DNA from: Bacteroides sp. UBA1773
GTDB lineage: Bacteria; Bacteroidota; Bacteroidia; Bacteroidales; Bacteroidaceae
Direction: 5' to 3'
Assembly (NCBI GenBank): GCA_002315285.1
Contig: DCGR01000070.1
Coordinates: forward strand, 1 to 49,354
Length of the DNA stretch: 49,354 nucleotides
Positions 32,840-41,936 of the stretch are shown here, one piece after another (the first letter of the stretch is position 1; every line of letters starts with the position of its first letter). Position numbers and translations under genes: made by a program. The notes under the pieces are model-generated. The model worked only from the letters and a program-made list of their open reading frames with translations. It ran no database searches and was not told the DNA's origin.

Positions 32840-34387
32840 TTAGTTGTTATACAATCCGTTTCGGTTGAGCAGGTGGTTGAGGTTTGCTACGCCATAGAGC
32901 ATGATGGCAGTGACGATGCTTGAATGATCCATGTATTCTGGAATCACCCGGTTGTAAAGGTCTTGGTCGGTGTGCCAGATGTCTCGGTAGTTGAAACCGT
33001 AGCCTTTCTTGTCCTCCAGATTGAGCGAAAGGGTAGGCACGCCGTTCATGGCAAAGTAAGCATGGTCGGATCCTCCTGCCTTGGTAGGACGTGGTCCGGG
33101 CGCACCTTCACGCTTGATGACGGCGAACGGATAGTCGGGATTGAGGTCGGCAAGCGGTTTTGCCATTTGCTGGAAATCATCGAACATTGCTTCAGGTACA
33201 GTGATGGAAGTGGCTACAGTGGGACCTCCATCCCGATTGAAATAGTTGGAGATTTTCTGCAAGGGCACTGTGGCGTTTTGCACAAAGTATTTCGAGCCGA
33301 GCAATCCATATTCCTCGCCTGTCCACACGCAGAACATGATGCTTCGCTTGGGCTTTGCTCCTGCTGCTGCCAGCAGCCGGGCAGCCTCCATGGCAACGCT
33401 CACACCCTGACCGTCATCGACGGCTCCGGTGCCTCCATCGTAGGCATCGAGATGTCCGCCCGCCAGCACATATTCATCGGGATATTTCGTTCCTCGCATG
33501 ATGCCAATGACATTGTGATACTTCACAGGGCCTTCGAAGAAGTGGTTGCGGATGTCGAATTCCAGCAACACTTCTTTCCGGTTCATCACTTTTCGCTTGA
33601 TGAGGTCGTATTGTTCGGAATCAAGCTTGATGTCGCATACCGTAGGGAGGGTTTCCATGGTCATCTGGTAGCAATTGGGGCGGTCATAGCACAACTGCAT
33701 GGGTAGTTGGGTGGACTGTATGAAACCCAGCACGCCAGCTTCCACCATTTCGCGGTAGAAGAGGGCAGGCATTTCCTTCTCCTTGATGTATTCCTTAGGT
33801 GCGTCCTTATGTTGTTCGTTGTAGGTCCTGATTTCAGCGTTCTGCTTGGCTATCTCCTCGTTTTCGGCTATGCAGGCTGCACGCAGGGAGTCACCGTGGG
33901 TCGAACGGTCGATGGGAAATCCCGACACACCACTTATCAGCACCCACGCACCTTTCATGGCTCCTTTCAGTTGATTCATTTCGCGTCGGTTGTGTGGTTC
34001 CATAAGCACGTGGCCACGCTGTGGACCGCGGGTACCAGCTGTGTAGGAAGGGGTGCCAAAGTGCAGTGACATGCTCTCTTCGCCCAGCATCCGTCCGAAC
34101 CACGGACCGCGCGAGAAACCCACGTTGATTTCTCCCACTTCCTGTACCATTACTTCTAGTCCCCACGAGCGGAATTGTTTGGCTACCCACTTTTCGGCAT
34201 CTTCGAGCGAGTGTGAACCTACGGGACGTCCGCCGATGCGGTTAGCGAGGAAATCGACATGTTGCATGGTGCGGTTGTCGGTTTTTCCCAGCTCAATGAT
34301 TTTGCTGACTGTTTTGTCTTGTGCATGTACGTTGGCTGTTCCGATGCAAAGGAATGCTGCGATTGCGATGAACATGTTTTTTTTCAT
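32840..34387 (-). CDS. Exported M28 family zinc peptidase
   Basis: The 515-residue protein has a signal peptide (cleavage near HAQ at 21-23) and an M28 aminopeptidase domain. The zinc ligands are in AGGHLDAYDGG (H312, D314), the DDGQG block (D324/D325), WTGEEYG and GGSDHAYF. A protease-associated-like insert fills the middle (about 120-260). It probably removes N-terminal amino acids or dipeptides in the periplasm. It is second in the operon, 22 bases after the CE15 gene and 17 before the GH20 gene, suggesting a substrate with both sugar and peptide. Confidence 0.9.
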   Translation of the reverse strand: MKKNMFIAIAAFLCIGTANVHAQDKTVSKIIELGKTDNRTMQHVDFLANRIGGRPVGSHSLEDAEKWVAKQFRSWGLEVMVQEVGEINVGFSRGPWFGRMLGEESMSLHFGTPSYTAGTRGPQRGHVLMEPHNRREMNQLKGAMKGAWVLISGVSGFPIDRSTHGDSLRAACIAENEEIAKQNAEIRTYNEQHKDAPKEYIKEKEMPALFYREMVEAGVLGFIQSTQLPMQLCYDRPNCYQMTMETLPTVCDIKLDSEQYDLIKRKVMNRKEVLLEFDIRNHFFEGPVKYHNVIGIMRGTKYPDEYVLAGGHLDAYDGGTGAVDDGQGVSVAMEAARLLAAAGAKPKRSIMFCVWTGEEYGLLGSKYFVQNATVPLQKISNYFNRDGGPTVATSITVPEAMFDDFQQMAKPLADLNPDYPFAVIKREGAPGPRPTKAGGSDHAYFAMNGVPTLSLNLEDKKGYGFNYRDIWHTDQDLYNRVIPEYMDHSSIVTAIMLYGVANLNHLLNRNGLYNN

Positions 34388-34409
34388 GTTTCTTGCGTTT
34401 TTTGTATTG

Positions 34410-35684
34410 TTATTGTAGTTTGAACTGTTTGTCGCAGAAATTCAAGTATTGTGTCCAGTCATAGGTTGTTACGTCATGAATGCCAGCACGGATGTGATAG
34501 GCTATGCTGTTCGTGATGGGCTGATGGATGGCGGGCATGACAGTAGTTTCCAATCCTTTCAATCCGTAAAGGTGATACACTTCGCCAGCAGCGCAAGCCG
34601 CGAGAAATTCGCCACGCTGGTCGGCCCAGGCATCATCTTCGGCACTGGCTACGTAAAGTCCACGTGGAGCTACGAGAGCCAGCAGCTGGTGTTGGTCGAA
34701 AGGCAGTTCCTGCTCGCGTCGGTCGTATTGGCTAAGCAGTGGGCAGAACCAATGGGGAAAGGAGTCGGTAATCTTTCCAATGGTTTCGCCGAAGCAGCGG
34801 CGACTGAGAGCCGCTCCTCCGCAACCTGAGTCGTTGGAGATGACCACCCGGAATCGAGTGTCCTGAGCACCAGTCCAAAGGGCAGTCTTGCCCAATCGGG
34901 AATGTCCCATGACGGCCATGCGGTCGGCATCAATCCATGGTAGGGTCACCAGATAGTTGGCCGCCCTGCTGGCTCCCCACGCCCACATGCCGATGGACTG
35001 CCAAGTGTCGGGTTGCATGCTACTCTCCTCCACGTAGTCGGAGAATAGTGTAGCCACGCTGTGCTTGCGCAGGTCGTTCTTCCCATCGGGATAGATGTCG
35101 TGGTAGCACATGGTGGCAAGCACATAGCCCCGATCCATGATTTGGTCGAAATCCCAGCTGCCATATCCTTCTTCGTCTTTTCCTTTCACAGTAATCGGGA
35201 ACACGTCGTTGGCTGCATGGGGCAGGATGGAGGAATCGTGTCCGAGAGTCTGCTCATTGCCCAGGAAGTTGTAGCAGAAGATGACGGGCAGCTTGCTACG
35301 TTGGGCATGGTTGGGCTTCACCAACATCAGGATGGCATCGTGGCTCTTGCCGTTGTTGCTGAATCGCATCCTGACTTGCTGGATGGTGGCTTTACCGTTG
35401 AGTGCTTGTGGATTTTCCTTCAGTAAGGTGTATTGTGCGCTCACCTTTTCCTGTGGAGTGCGTCCGAACATCATGCTTTGGAACAGTTCCATCACCTCTG
35501 GCCGTCGTTTGTTCTCCCATTCGGCCGAGGTGGTGATCTGGGTGCCGTCATTGCAGGTCAACAGCGATGGTAATGTGTATGCCGGTACTTTGCCCTCATC
35601 GTAGTTGGCCACAAAGTCGGATTGTGCTTGGATAGTCAGGCTTGTCAGAGCAAGCAGGGACATGACTAATGATTTCTTTTTCAT
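34410..35684 (-). CDS. Exported CE15-like esterase (4-O-methyl-glucuronoyl esterase family)
   Basis: The 424-residue alpha/beta hydrolase has a signal peptide (to about residue 20). The nucleophile motif is GHSRLGKTALW with S262, matching CE15 (fungal form GCSRxG). Then come SNDSGCGGAALSRRCFGE, FPHWFC, LPFDQHQLLALVAPR and a late histidine in PAIHQP. CE15 enzymes split esters of glucuronic acid, best known between lignin and glucuronoxylan. No xylanase or lignin gene is near; instead the operon continues with a peptidase, a hexosaminidase and nagAB. The natural ester is therefore open. First gene of the operon, with a very good promoter. Confidence 0.88.
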   Translation of the reverse strand: MKKKSLVMSLLALTSLTIQAQSDFVANYDEGKVPAYTLPSLLTCNDGTQITTSAEWENKRRPEVMELFQSMMFGRTPQEKVSAQYTLLKENPQALNGKATIQQVRMRFSNNGKSHDAILMLVKPNHAQRSKLPVIFCYNFLGNEQTLGHDSSILPHAANDVFPITVKGKDEEGYGSWDFDQIMDRGYVLATMCYHDIYPDGKNDLRKHSVATLFSDYVEESSMQPDTWQSIGMWAWGASRAANYLVTLPWIDADRMAVMGHSRLGKTALWTGAQDTRFRVVISNDSGCGGAALSRRCFGETIGKITDSFPHWFCPLLSQYDRREQELPFDQHQLLALVAPRGLYVASAEDDAWADQRGEFLAACAAGEVYHLYGLKGLETTVMPAIHQPITNSIAYHIRAGIHDVTTYDWTQYLNFCDKQFKLQ

Positions 35685-35716
35685 GCTTGGGTCGTTTTTT
35701 TGGAATTATTTGCTTG

Positions 35717-35748
35717 CAAATGTAAGGAAAATCTTCTTGTTCGGCAAA
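35717..35748 (-). promoter_or_regulatory. Promoter of the CE15-M28-GH20-nagA-nagB operon
   Basis: On the minus strand TTTG (35748-35745) and TACATTTG (35724-35717) are spaced 20 bases, a full match to the Bacteroidetes consensus, 32 bases before the ATG. Confidence 0.8.
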
Positions 35749-35839
35749 TTTTTGAGGTAAAAGGTGTGAGGCGTGAGAATCAAAATTGTGAGCTTTGCTC
35801 TTGGATGTTTCCGGCGATTTCGTTGTTTCATGGATTTGG

Positions 35840-35894
35840 AAAAACATCATCCTGCCTTGCATCCTGAGCGTATGCCAAGGTACAAGGCAGGATG
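35840..35894 (-). terminator. Terminator of the unknown exported-protein gene
   Basis: CATCCTGCCTTG (35848-35859) pairs perfectly with CAAGGCAGGATG (35883-35894). On the minus strand it is followed by a T run near 35844-35840. It lies about 65 bases after the stop at 35961. Confidence 0.75.
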
Positions 35895-35960
35895 ACTGGT
35901 GGAAAAAGCATTGCATGTCGGACAACGTGTCTCATGCAGTGCGTTTATCCAATGATTCAG

Positions 35961-36869
35961 TTATTCGGTGATACAGAAGTCAAAGCCAAATACGTGTTGT
36001 TTGAATTGTTCGCTCGACAGACCGTTTTTCCAGAAGAATACGTATTCGCCCGGTTCCAGCGGTTCGGAGAAGGAAACTTCAAATGTGTTGTTGTTGATTT
36101 CATCGATGTTGAAGTCAATAATGGCACGTCCTTTTGCGTTACTGCCCTCAAATCCTGCTACGCTATATGACATTCCTTCCGTGAAACGACGACGATTTTT
36201 CTTTACGTCCATTTTTACAACCTGAAATTCGTTGGGACTTTGGATTTCGCTCATGATGGATTTGAACCAGCCATCGGCTTCTTTTGCAAAGCTTTCCGGA
36301 TCTTGTTTGGGCAAATAAAAGCGGAAAACAGGAGTTTTGGTGGTTACTTTGTTTTTGGATGTGGCACCCATGATGACCAATTTCTGTACGTCTTTTCCTG
36401 TAGTTGCAAGCAATACGGCACCTGAACTTACTGCAGCCGCTGTGCCAGGCTTGATGTCTCCAGCAACTGAACCAGCTACTGCAGCACCTACCAAAGCGGC
36501 TCCTGCAATGGTTCCAAGATTGAATCCCTTGGATTCTTTTTCGAATTGTGAGCGGTAGATTTTCAACGGTTTGCTACACTCGGCCACATTCCACCAAATC
36601 ACTCCTTCGTAACCGAAATCGGTTTTGGAGATTTTCTGTATGTAGGTAATCAGGTTGGCTTCAGCTCCTGCAGCCTTTAATTGACGCATGAAGTCGATGC
36701 TGTAGCTGATGGTGCGTGTCGAACTGTTTTCAAGGGCACCAATAATTTCATCGGTTGAAAAACCGTCTTTCAGCAATTCCAATACGGTTTCATTGGTTAC
36801 GGTTTCGTTTTGTGCCTCAAGAAACAACGAGGGAATGAAGCACATCACACACAATAATAATCTTTTCAT
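35961..36869 (-). CDS. Unrecognised exported protein with a glycine/alanine-rich hydrophobic segment
   Basis: The 302-residue protein has a signal peptide (about 1-19, ending LEAQ). A small helical region with ELLKDGFSTDEIIGALE (about 31-50) is followed by a long Gly/Ala/Val-rich hydrophobic part (about 116-155) that looks like a glycine-zipper segment able to enter a membrane. A beta-rich C-terminal half follows and ends with EPLEPGEYVFFWKNG, resembling many cell-surface beta-sandwich proteins. I do not recognise a family. It has its own promoter and terminator. Function unknown. Confidence 0.7.
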   Translation of the reverse strand: MKRLLLCVMCFIPSLFLEAQNETVTNETVLELLKDGFSTDEIIGALENSSTRTISYSIDFMRQLKAAGAEANLITYIQKISKTDFGYEGVIWWNVAECSKPLKIYRSQFEKESKGFNLGTIAGAALVGAAVAGSVAGDIKPGTAAAVSSGAVLLATTGKDVQKLVIMGATSKNKVTTKTPVFRFYLPKQDPESFAKEADGWFKSIMSEIQSPNEFQVVKMDVKKNRRRFTEGMSYSVAGFEGSNAKGRAIIDFNIDEINNNTFEVSFSEPLEPGEYVFFWKNGLSSEQFKQHVFGFDFCITE

Positions 36870-36902
36870 GTTTTTTTAATTTGAAAGTTTTGATAATTTT
36901 TG

Positions 36903-36933
36903 CAAAAGTACATTTTTTTTCTCAAATCACCAA
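36903..36933 (-). promoter_or_regulatory. Promoter of the unknown exported-protein gene
   Basis: Minus-strand TACTTTTG (36910-36903) matches the -7 consensus. TTG at 36933-36931 lies 20 bases upstream as a shorter -33 element. Confidence 0.6.
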
Positions 36934-37099
36934 CATAAATGAATCTTTTTTTGGTTTTCTTGACTCTACGGCAAAATCGAGTCTATTGGTGAAGCATGGC
37001 TGGGAAATCATAATCAAGGATTTCAAAAAAAAACAACCTCTCAAAACGGTTTTCGTTTTGAAACGGAATCGGATGGTTTGGTAACTTTTTGTGGTATAA

Positions 37100-37131
37100 T
37101 TTGTGTGAAATGGACAAAAAGTGTAATTTTG
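37100..37131 (+). promoter_or_regulatory. Promoter of thrB-thrC
   Basis: TTTG (37100-37103) and TAATTTTG (37124-37131) are spaced 20 bases, a full Bacteroidetes match. Transcription should start near 37138, about 33 bases before the ATG. A small hairpin (CAAAACG/CGTTTTG, 37042-37060) lies upstream of it. Confidence 0.8.
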
Positions 37132-37170
37132 TACGCGTTTTCATAAACTTAACAGACAATTACAACAACG

Positions 37171-38103
37171 ATGAAGAAAGTTAGAGTGTTTGCTCCAGCT
37201 TCCATAGCCAACCTTGGTTGTGGATTTGACGTGATGGGCTTGGCCCTTGATGAGGTGGGTGATGTGTTAGAGATAATAGCCAGTGAAGGTGACGGGTTGA
37301 CCATAACGAACACCACCCAAGTGCCTTTGCCCGACGATATAGAACAAAACGTAATTACTCCAGTAGTCCGCAAGTTTTTGAGTCTCATCGACAAAAAGGC
37401 TCAGATAGACGTCACTATTTGCCGGAAAATCTATCCAGGCAGTGGCATTGGTAGTAGTGCTGCCTCAAGTGCTGCTGCCGCATACGGCATGAATGAGTTG
37501 TTCGGATGTCCTCTTTCTGATGAGCAGGTTGTGGAATGTGCCATGGAGGGCGAGAATCTGGCAAGTGGAGGCTATCATGCCGACAATGCCGCTCCTGCGG
37601 TGCTGGGTGGCATCGTGTTGATTAGAGGATATCACCCTCTTGACATCATCCAATTGCCAGTGCCAGGCAATTTCTATTGTGCCGTCGTGCATCCTCATAT
37701 TGTGGTGAACACGAAGGATGCCCGCAACATTCTCCCTCCCAATGTCTCTCTGCACAAGGCTGTGAGCCAATGGGGAAATGTAGGTGGACTGGTGGCAGGA
37801 TTGTATTCTGGCAACATTGGTCTTGTAGGTCGTTCGATGAATGACGTGGTAGCTGAACCTTATCGTAAGCAGTTCATCCCAGGCTTCGATGACCTTCGCA
37901 ACAAGCTCTTGGCGGCAAAGGCGTTGGCAATGAACATTTCAGGGTCTGGTCCTTCGGTCTTTGCCCTTACCGACCGCCATGACGTGGCACAGCGTGCCGG
38001 GTGGATCATGAAGGAGCATTTCGACAAGCTTGGAATTTCCTCAGAGGTGTATGTGGTGAAGGTGTCGAACAAAGGAGCCAAACTTTGTGGTGTTAACATT
38101 TAA
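37171..38103 (+). CDS. thrB: Homoserine kinase (GHMP family)
   Basis: The 310-residue kinase phosphorylates homoserine before ThrC. The GHMP signature is PGSGIGSSAASSAAAA (from residue 89), after the N-terminal APASIANLGCGFDVMG and before a late block MNISGSGPSVFAL. Length is normal. It lies 16 bases before thrC with its own strong promoter. Many Bacteroides are thought to use an ApgM-like homoserine kinase instead; here the classical enzyme is present. The aspartokinase/homoserine dehydrogenase gene is not in the window. Confidence 0.94.
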   Translation: MKKVRVFAPASIANLGCGFDVMGLALDEVGDVLEIIASEGDGLTITNTTQVPLPDDIEQNVITPVVRKFLSLIDKKAQIDVTICRKIYPGSGIGSSAASSAAAAYGMNELFGCPLSDEQVVECAMEGENLASGGYHADNAAPAVLGGIVLIRGYHPLDIIQLPVPGNFYCAVVHPHIVVNTKDARNILPPNVSLHKAVSQWGNVGGLVAGLYSGNIGLVGRSMNDVVAEPYRKQFIPGFDDLRNKLLAAKALAMNISGSGPSVFALTDRHDVAQRAGWIMKEHFDKLGISSEVYVVKVSNKGAKLCGVNI

Positions 38104-38119
38104 TCAAGGAGGATTGATG

Positions 38120-39412
38120 ATGCGTTATTATAGTACACGCGATGCGAATCGCCAATCGTTCCATTCACTGAAGGAGGCGGCCTTTATGGGGCTTGCACCT
38201 GATGGCGGACTTTTTATGCCTGAGTATGTTCCCCATGCCGATTTGGAGCAGGTCTTACAAAAAGCGTCCTCTTCCTATGCCGACATGGCTGCTTATCTGG
38301 CTTCTTTGTTTTTCGGTGAAGAATTTTCAGCCGATGTCTTGCGTTCTCTCGTCCAACACGCATATCACTTCCCTTGCCCTCTTCACCAACTCGATGAGAA
38401 TCTCTGGATGGTGGAATTGTTTCATGGCCCTACTTGCGCATTCAAGGACTTCGGAGCCCGTTTCATGGGGGCTATGTTGGGTCAGTTGGGTGAGGGAGAC
38501 GAACAGCTTACCGTGCTCACTGCCACTTCTGGAGATACGGGTAGTGCGGTGGCTGCGGGCTTCTATGGAGTGCCAGGCGTCAAGGTCGTGGTGCTGTATC
38601 CTAATGGGAAAGTGAGCGACTTGCAGGAAAGCCAGATGACCACATTGGGTGGCAACATCCGTGCTGTGCGGGTAGATGGCACTTTTGATGATTGTCAGGC
38701 CTTGGTGAAGCAAATGTTCAACGACAGGGAATTTCGCGTCACTCACAACATCACATCGGCCAACAGCATCAACTTGCTTCGTTGGATTCCACAGTCGTTT
38801 TATTATTTCTATGCCTGGAGCCTATGGCACAAGGCTACTGGTGGCGTAGCTCCTGATGTGGTTGTTCCAAGTGGTAACTATGGGAATATCACGGCTGGCA
38901 TGTTGGCTGCCCGGATGGGATTGCCAGTCCGTCGTTTCATTTGTGCATCGAATGCCAATGATGTCATACCTCAGTACCTTGTAAGTGGCGAGTATTGTCC
39001 ACGCCCTTCCCTTCATACCATAGCGAATGCCATGGATGTGGGTGCTCCGAGCAACTACGAACGTATGATGTGCTTGTATGGGAACAATTATCAGGAACTT
39101 TGTTCGTCATTGTGTGGATGGTCGTGTACGGATGATGAAATCAGAAGCGCCATTGCGACAATCTATCAAAGGTTCGGGTACGTGTCCGATCCTCATACTG
39201 CCACAGGCTGGCTTGCTGCGCAACACTATGAAGCCCAAGGGTTCTCACTCTCTACCGCTCATCCGGCCAAGTTCCGCGAGGTCATCACTCCCGTGCTTCA
39301 TCAGGATGTGACCATTCCGTTGACGCTTCAGCAAGCCATGAACAAGGAAAAGCGATTCGTCAGCATCGATGTCGATGTGGAGAAGCTGAAGGCAATCATT
39401 GACGCTGATTGA
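38120..39412 (+). CDS. thrC: Threonine synthase
   Basis: The 430-residue PLP enzyme converts phosphohomoserine to threonine. The Schiff-base lysine is K109 in CAFKDFGARFMG, followed by TATSGDTGSAVAAGF and the later VVPSGNYGNITAGM. N-terminal FHSLKEAAFMGLAPDGGLF fits the family. ATG 38120 is chosen because AGGAGG ends seven bases before it; ATG 38117 is also possible. It forms an operon with thrB. Confidence 0.95.
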   Translation: MRYYSTRDANRQSFHSLKEAAFMGLAPDGGLFMPEYVPHADLEQVLQKASSSYADMAAYLASLFFGEEFSADVLRSLVQHAYHFPCPLHQLDENLWMVELFHGPTCAFKDFGARFMGAMLGQLGEGDEQLTVLTATSGDTGSAVAAGFYGVPGVKVVVLYPNGKVSDLQESQMTTLGGNIRAVRVDGTFDDCQALVKQMFNDREFRVTHNITSANSINLLRWIPQSFYYFYAWSLWHKATGGVAPDVVVPSGNYGNITAGMLAARMGLPVRRFICASNANDVIPQYLVSGEYCPRPSLHTIANAMDVGAPSNYERMMCLYGNNYQELCSSLCGWSCTDDEIRSAIATIYQRFGYVSDPHTATGWLAAQHYEAQGFSLSTAHPAKFREVITPVLHQDVTIPLTLQQAMNKEKRFVSIDVDVEKLKAIIDAD

Positions 39413-39537
39413 AGCATAATGACCATTTTGGGCCATGAATCAAGAACATTGATACGTGGCCCGAAAAAATGATGAGTTCCGATATCTCGGATTCGGAAAC
39501 AGTTTCTGATATGTTTGGAGAATACGATGCCACTTTA

Positions 39538-41199
39538 TCAGAAAGAGTCCTGATAAAGGAAGCGCTTGATGCTGCGTTTGGGTGTCTTCTCGAATTCTTC
39601 GGCGTGGATGGTGACCGATGCAATCTGTGAATATGCCGGCAACTCTTGGTTGATGTTCACACGATACTCTTCAATGGCCTTTTCCACATCAGCGTCTGTG
39701 AGGTCCTGCTTTTTTGCAGCATCCGTGTCGGGGTGAACCAAAGCCTTTAGTTTCAGGTCTTTTCCTTGTGAGATGATGCTCTCGGCAACGAGGGGATACA
39801 TGTTGAGCTTTTCTTCGATTTCCTCAGGGTAGATGTTTTGTCCGGAAGGACCCAGTATCATGTTTTTCGAGCGGCCTCTGATGAACAGGTTGCCACGAGA
39901 GTCAATGATGCCAAGGTCGCCAGTGTGAAGCCATCCCTGTTCGTCGAGGGCTTGTCGGGTGGCCTCCTCGTTCTTGTAGTAACCCAGCATTACGTTGTCG
40001 CCCTTTACGATGATCTCGCCAACCACGTTCTCGGGGTCTCGGCTGAGGATGCGCACCTGCATCCTATCTACAGGTTGCCCACAACTTCCTGCCACGAATT
40101 TATCCCATACTGTGTAGCACACAAGAGGTGCACATTCGGTCATGCCATAACCTACGCTGTAGGGGAAACGGATCATGCGCAACACTTTTTCCACATCTTG
40201 GTTGAAACCGGCGCCTCCTACGATGATTTCAAAGAATTTTCCACCGAAGGCTTCCACTAATTTGGCGCGGATCTTCTTCTTGATGAAGTGATTTATGATG
40301 GGTAGGTGTAGCAGGATTTTCATCTTGGGTGTCTGTAGTTGTGGCATCACTTTTGTCTTCATCACCTTCTCGATGATGAGTGGTACTGCAACAATCAGAC
40401 GCGGCTTTAGTTCGGCAAAGGCTTGGAAAATGATTTTGGGACTGGGCACACGGGTCAGAAACCACACATGAGCGCCCGAACAGAATTCAAACAGGAACTC
40501 GTAGAGTAATCCATACATGTGTGCCAATGGCAACATGCTCACGATGTTGTCGCTCTTGTAGAGCGTAAGGTTATCGAAACCGAAAACAATATTCGATACG
40601 ATGGCCCGATAAGGTAGCAACACTCCTTTCGATGAGCTGGTGGTGCCCGATGTGTAGTTGATCAGTGCCACTTTGTTTTCATCATCTTCGGGCGTATAGT
40701 CCACATCGCTGGTCGTCATTCCCTTGGGATATTTTTTTGCAAATGTGTCATCAAGGGTGGAGTTGAATTTTATCAGGGCTTCGTTCCGTGAAAATGGGAT
40801 GGAGTAATCGTTCATTTGTATCACGCCCTCAAGTTGGGTCATCTGCTCTCCATCAAGGACTTTCCAGACAATATCACCGGCGAATAGGATTCGTGCATCC
40901 GAATGGTTGACGATGTTGTGGATTTGTTCGGGCTTGAATTCGTGTAGTATGGGCACTGCCACGGCTCCGTATGTGATGATGCCAAGAAAGCATACACACC
41001 AGTTGGATGTGTTCCGTCCACATAGAGCAATTTTGTCTCCACGCTGAATGCCCATTTCCTCAAACAGAATGTGCAACTTTGCTATTTGTGTCGCAATCTG
41101 TTTGCCTTTCAGCGTCTCTCCTTGATAATCTGAAAGTGAATCGGAATCCCAGTGCTTTTTGACGTTATTCTCTAATAATCCGATTAATGTTTGTTCCAT
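39538..41199 (-). CDS. AMP-binding long-chain acyl-CoA ligase-like protein
   Basis: The 553-residue cytosolic protein belongs to the ANL family, which makes acyl-AMP from acid and ATP and then usually an acyl-CoA. The phosphate loop is YTSGTTSSSKGV, and later motifs are YGMTECAPLVCY, WLHTGDLG and IRGRSKNMI. A C-terminal lysine segment TPKRSIKRFL closes it. Substrate length is not readable; long-chain fatty acid is the common annotation. ATG 41199 (MEQTLIGLL) is preferred over one seven codons upstream. It converges with thrC; a loose inverted repeat around GGGCCA/TGGCCC (39430-39465) lies between them. Confidence 0.9.
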   Translation of the reverse strand: MEQTLIGLLENNVKKHWDSDSLSDYQGETLKGKQIATQIAKLHILFEEMGIQRGDKIALCGRNTSNWCVCFLGIITYGAVAVPILHEFKPEQIHNIVNHSDARILFAGDIVWKVLDGEQMTQLEGVIQMNDYSIPFSRNEALIKFNSTLDDTFAKKYPKGMTTSDVDYTPEDDENKVALINYTSGTTSSSKGVLLPYRAIVSNIVFGFDNLTLYKSDNIVSMLPLAHMYGLLYEFLFEFCSGAHVWFLTRVPSPKIIFQAFAELKPRLIVAVPLIIEKVMKTKVMPQLQTPKMKILLHLPIINHFIKKKIRAKLVEAFGGKFFEIIVGGAGFNQDVEKVLRMIRFPYSVGYGMTECAPLVCYTVWDKFVAGSCGQPVDRMQVRILSRDPENVVGEIIVKGDNVMLGYYKNEEATRQALDEQGWLHTGDLGIIDSRGNLFIRGRSKNMILGPSGQNIYPEEIEEKLNMYPLVAESIISQGKDLKLKALVHPDTDAAKKQDLTDADVEKAIEEYRVNINQELPAYSQIASVTIHAEEFEKTPKRSIKRFLYQDSF

Positions 41200-41236
41200 C
41201 TCTTTGATCGATTTGCGCAAGTATCAAAAAACTGTG

Positions 41237-41268
41237 CAAATATACGACGGATATTTCATTTCTGCAAA
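41237..41268 (-). promoter_or_regulatory. Promoter of the acyl-CoA ligase gene
   Basis: Minus-strand TTTG (41268-41265) and TATATTTG (41244-41237) are spaced 20 bases. The -33 box lies inside the last codons of the yggS gene, so the ligase can be read separately from the operon upstream. Confidence 0.75.
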
Positions 41269-41936
41269 TAATTTCTTTCGCCAAATATTTTGCTGCCAAC
41301 CCGTATCATGTTGCTGCCAGCCTCGATGGCAAGTTCATAATCGGCCGACATCCCCATGGAGAGGATGTCAAAAGCCGTGTTTCCTTTGAATGCGGAAGTA
41401 TGCAAGGTGTCGAATATTTGTTTTACACGGCGAAATTCTGCTGCTATTTTTCCCGTGTCGTCGGTGTTTGATGCCATGGCCATGACACCACGGATTCGTA
41501 TGTTGTTCATTGTTGACCAGTCGAGACTCCTGACCACCGACAGACATTCCTCTGGTGAGAAACCGAATTTCGTTTCCTCTTCTGCCACATGTATTTGCAG
41601 TAAGCAGTCCACCACACGATTGTGCAGTGACGCCTGCCTGTCCACTTCATTCAGCAGCTTGATGGAGTCGATGCTTTGGATGACTTTCACAAATGGAATG
41701 ATGTACTTTATCTTGTTTGTTTGCAGGTGTCCGATAAAGTGCCATTCTATGTCGTCGGGCAGTCTGTCGTGCTTTTCCTTCAGTTCCAGCGCATGACTTT
41801 CTCCGAACACACGCTGTCCGGCATCGTATGCCTCCTGGATGGCTTCCGTCGGATGATACTTTGACACAGCCACCAAGGTGACCTCTGGGGGTAATGATTG
41901 TGTGATGGCTTGAAGATTATGCTTCAGGTTTGGCAT
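41256..41936 (-). CDS. yggS: YggS family PLP homeostasis protein
   Basis: The 226-residue protein has the alanine-racemase-like fold of PLPBP/YggS, which buffers pyridoxal phosphate and affects amino-acid pools. VAVSKYHP contains the PLP lysine, and FGESHALEL, WHFIGHLQTNK, LSMGMSADYELAI and VRVGSKIFGERNY-type segments follow. ATG 41936 (MPNLKHNL) is chosen; it lies within the DUF4494 gene, overlapping by 20 bases. It is read with DUF4494 and the cysteine synthase, itself a PLP enzyme. Confidence 0.93.
   Translation of the reverse strand: MPNLKHNLQAITQSLPPEVTLVAVSKYHPTEAIQEAYDAGQRVFGESHALELKEKHDRLPDDIEWHFIGHLQTNKIKYIIPFVKVIQSIDSIKLLNEVDRQASLHNRVVDCLLQIHVAEEETKFGFSPEECLSVVRSLDWSTMNNIRIRGVMAMASNTDDTGKIAAEFRRVKQIFDTLHTSAFKGNTAFDILSMGMSADYELAIEAGSNMIRVGSKIFGERNYLQK

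Noticed and set aside
39430..39465. GGGCCA/TGGCCC inverted repeat as terminator of thrC or the acyl-CoA ligase gene
   Set aside because: The stem is only six pairs with a long loop and no T run follows on either strand.
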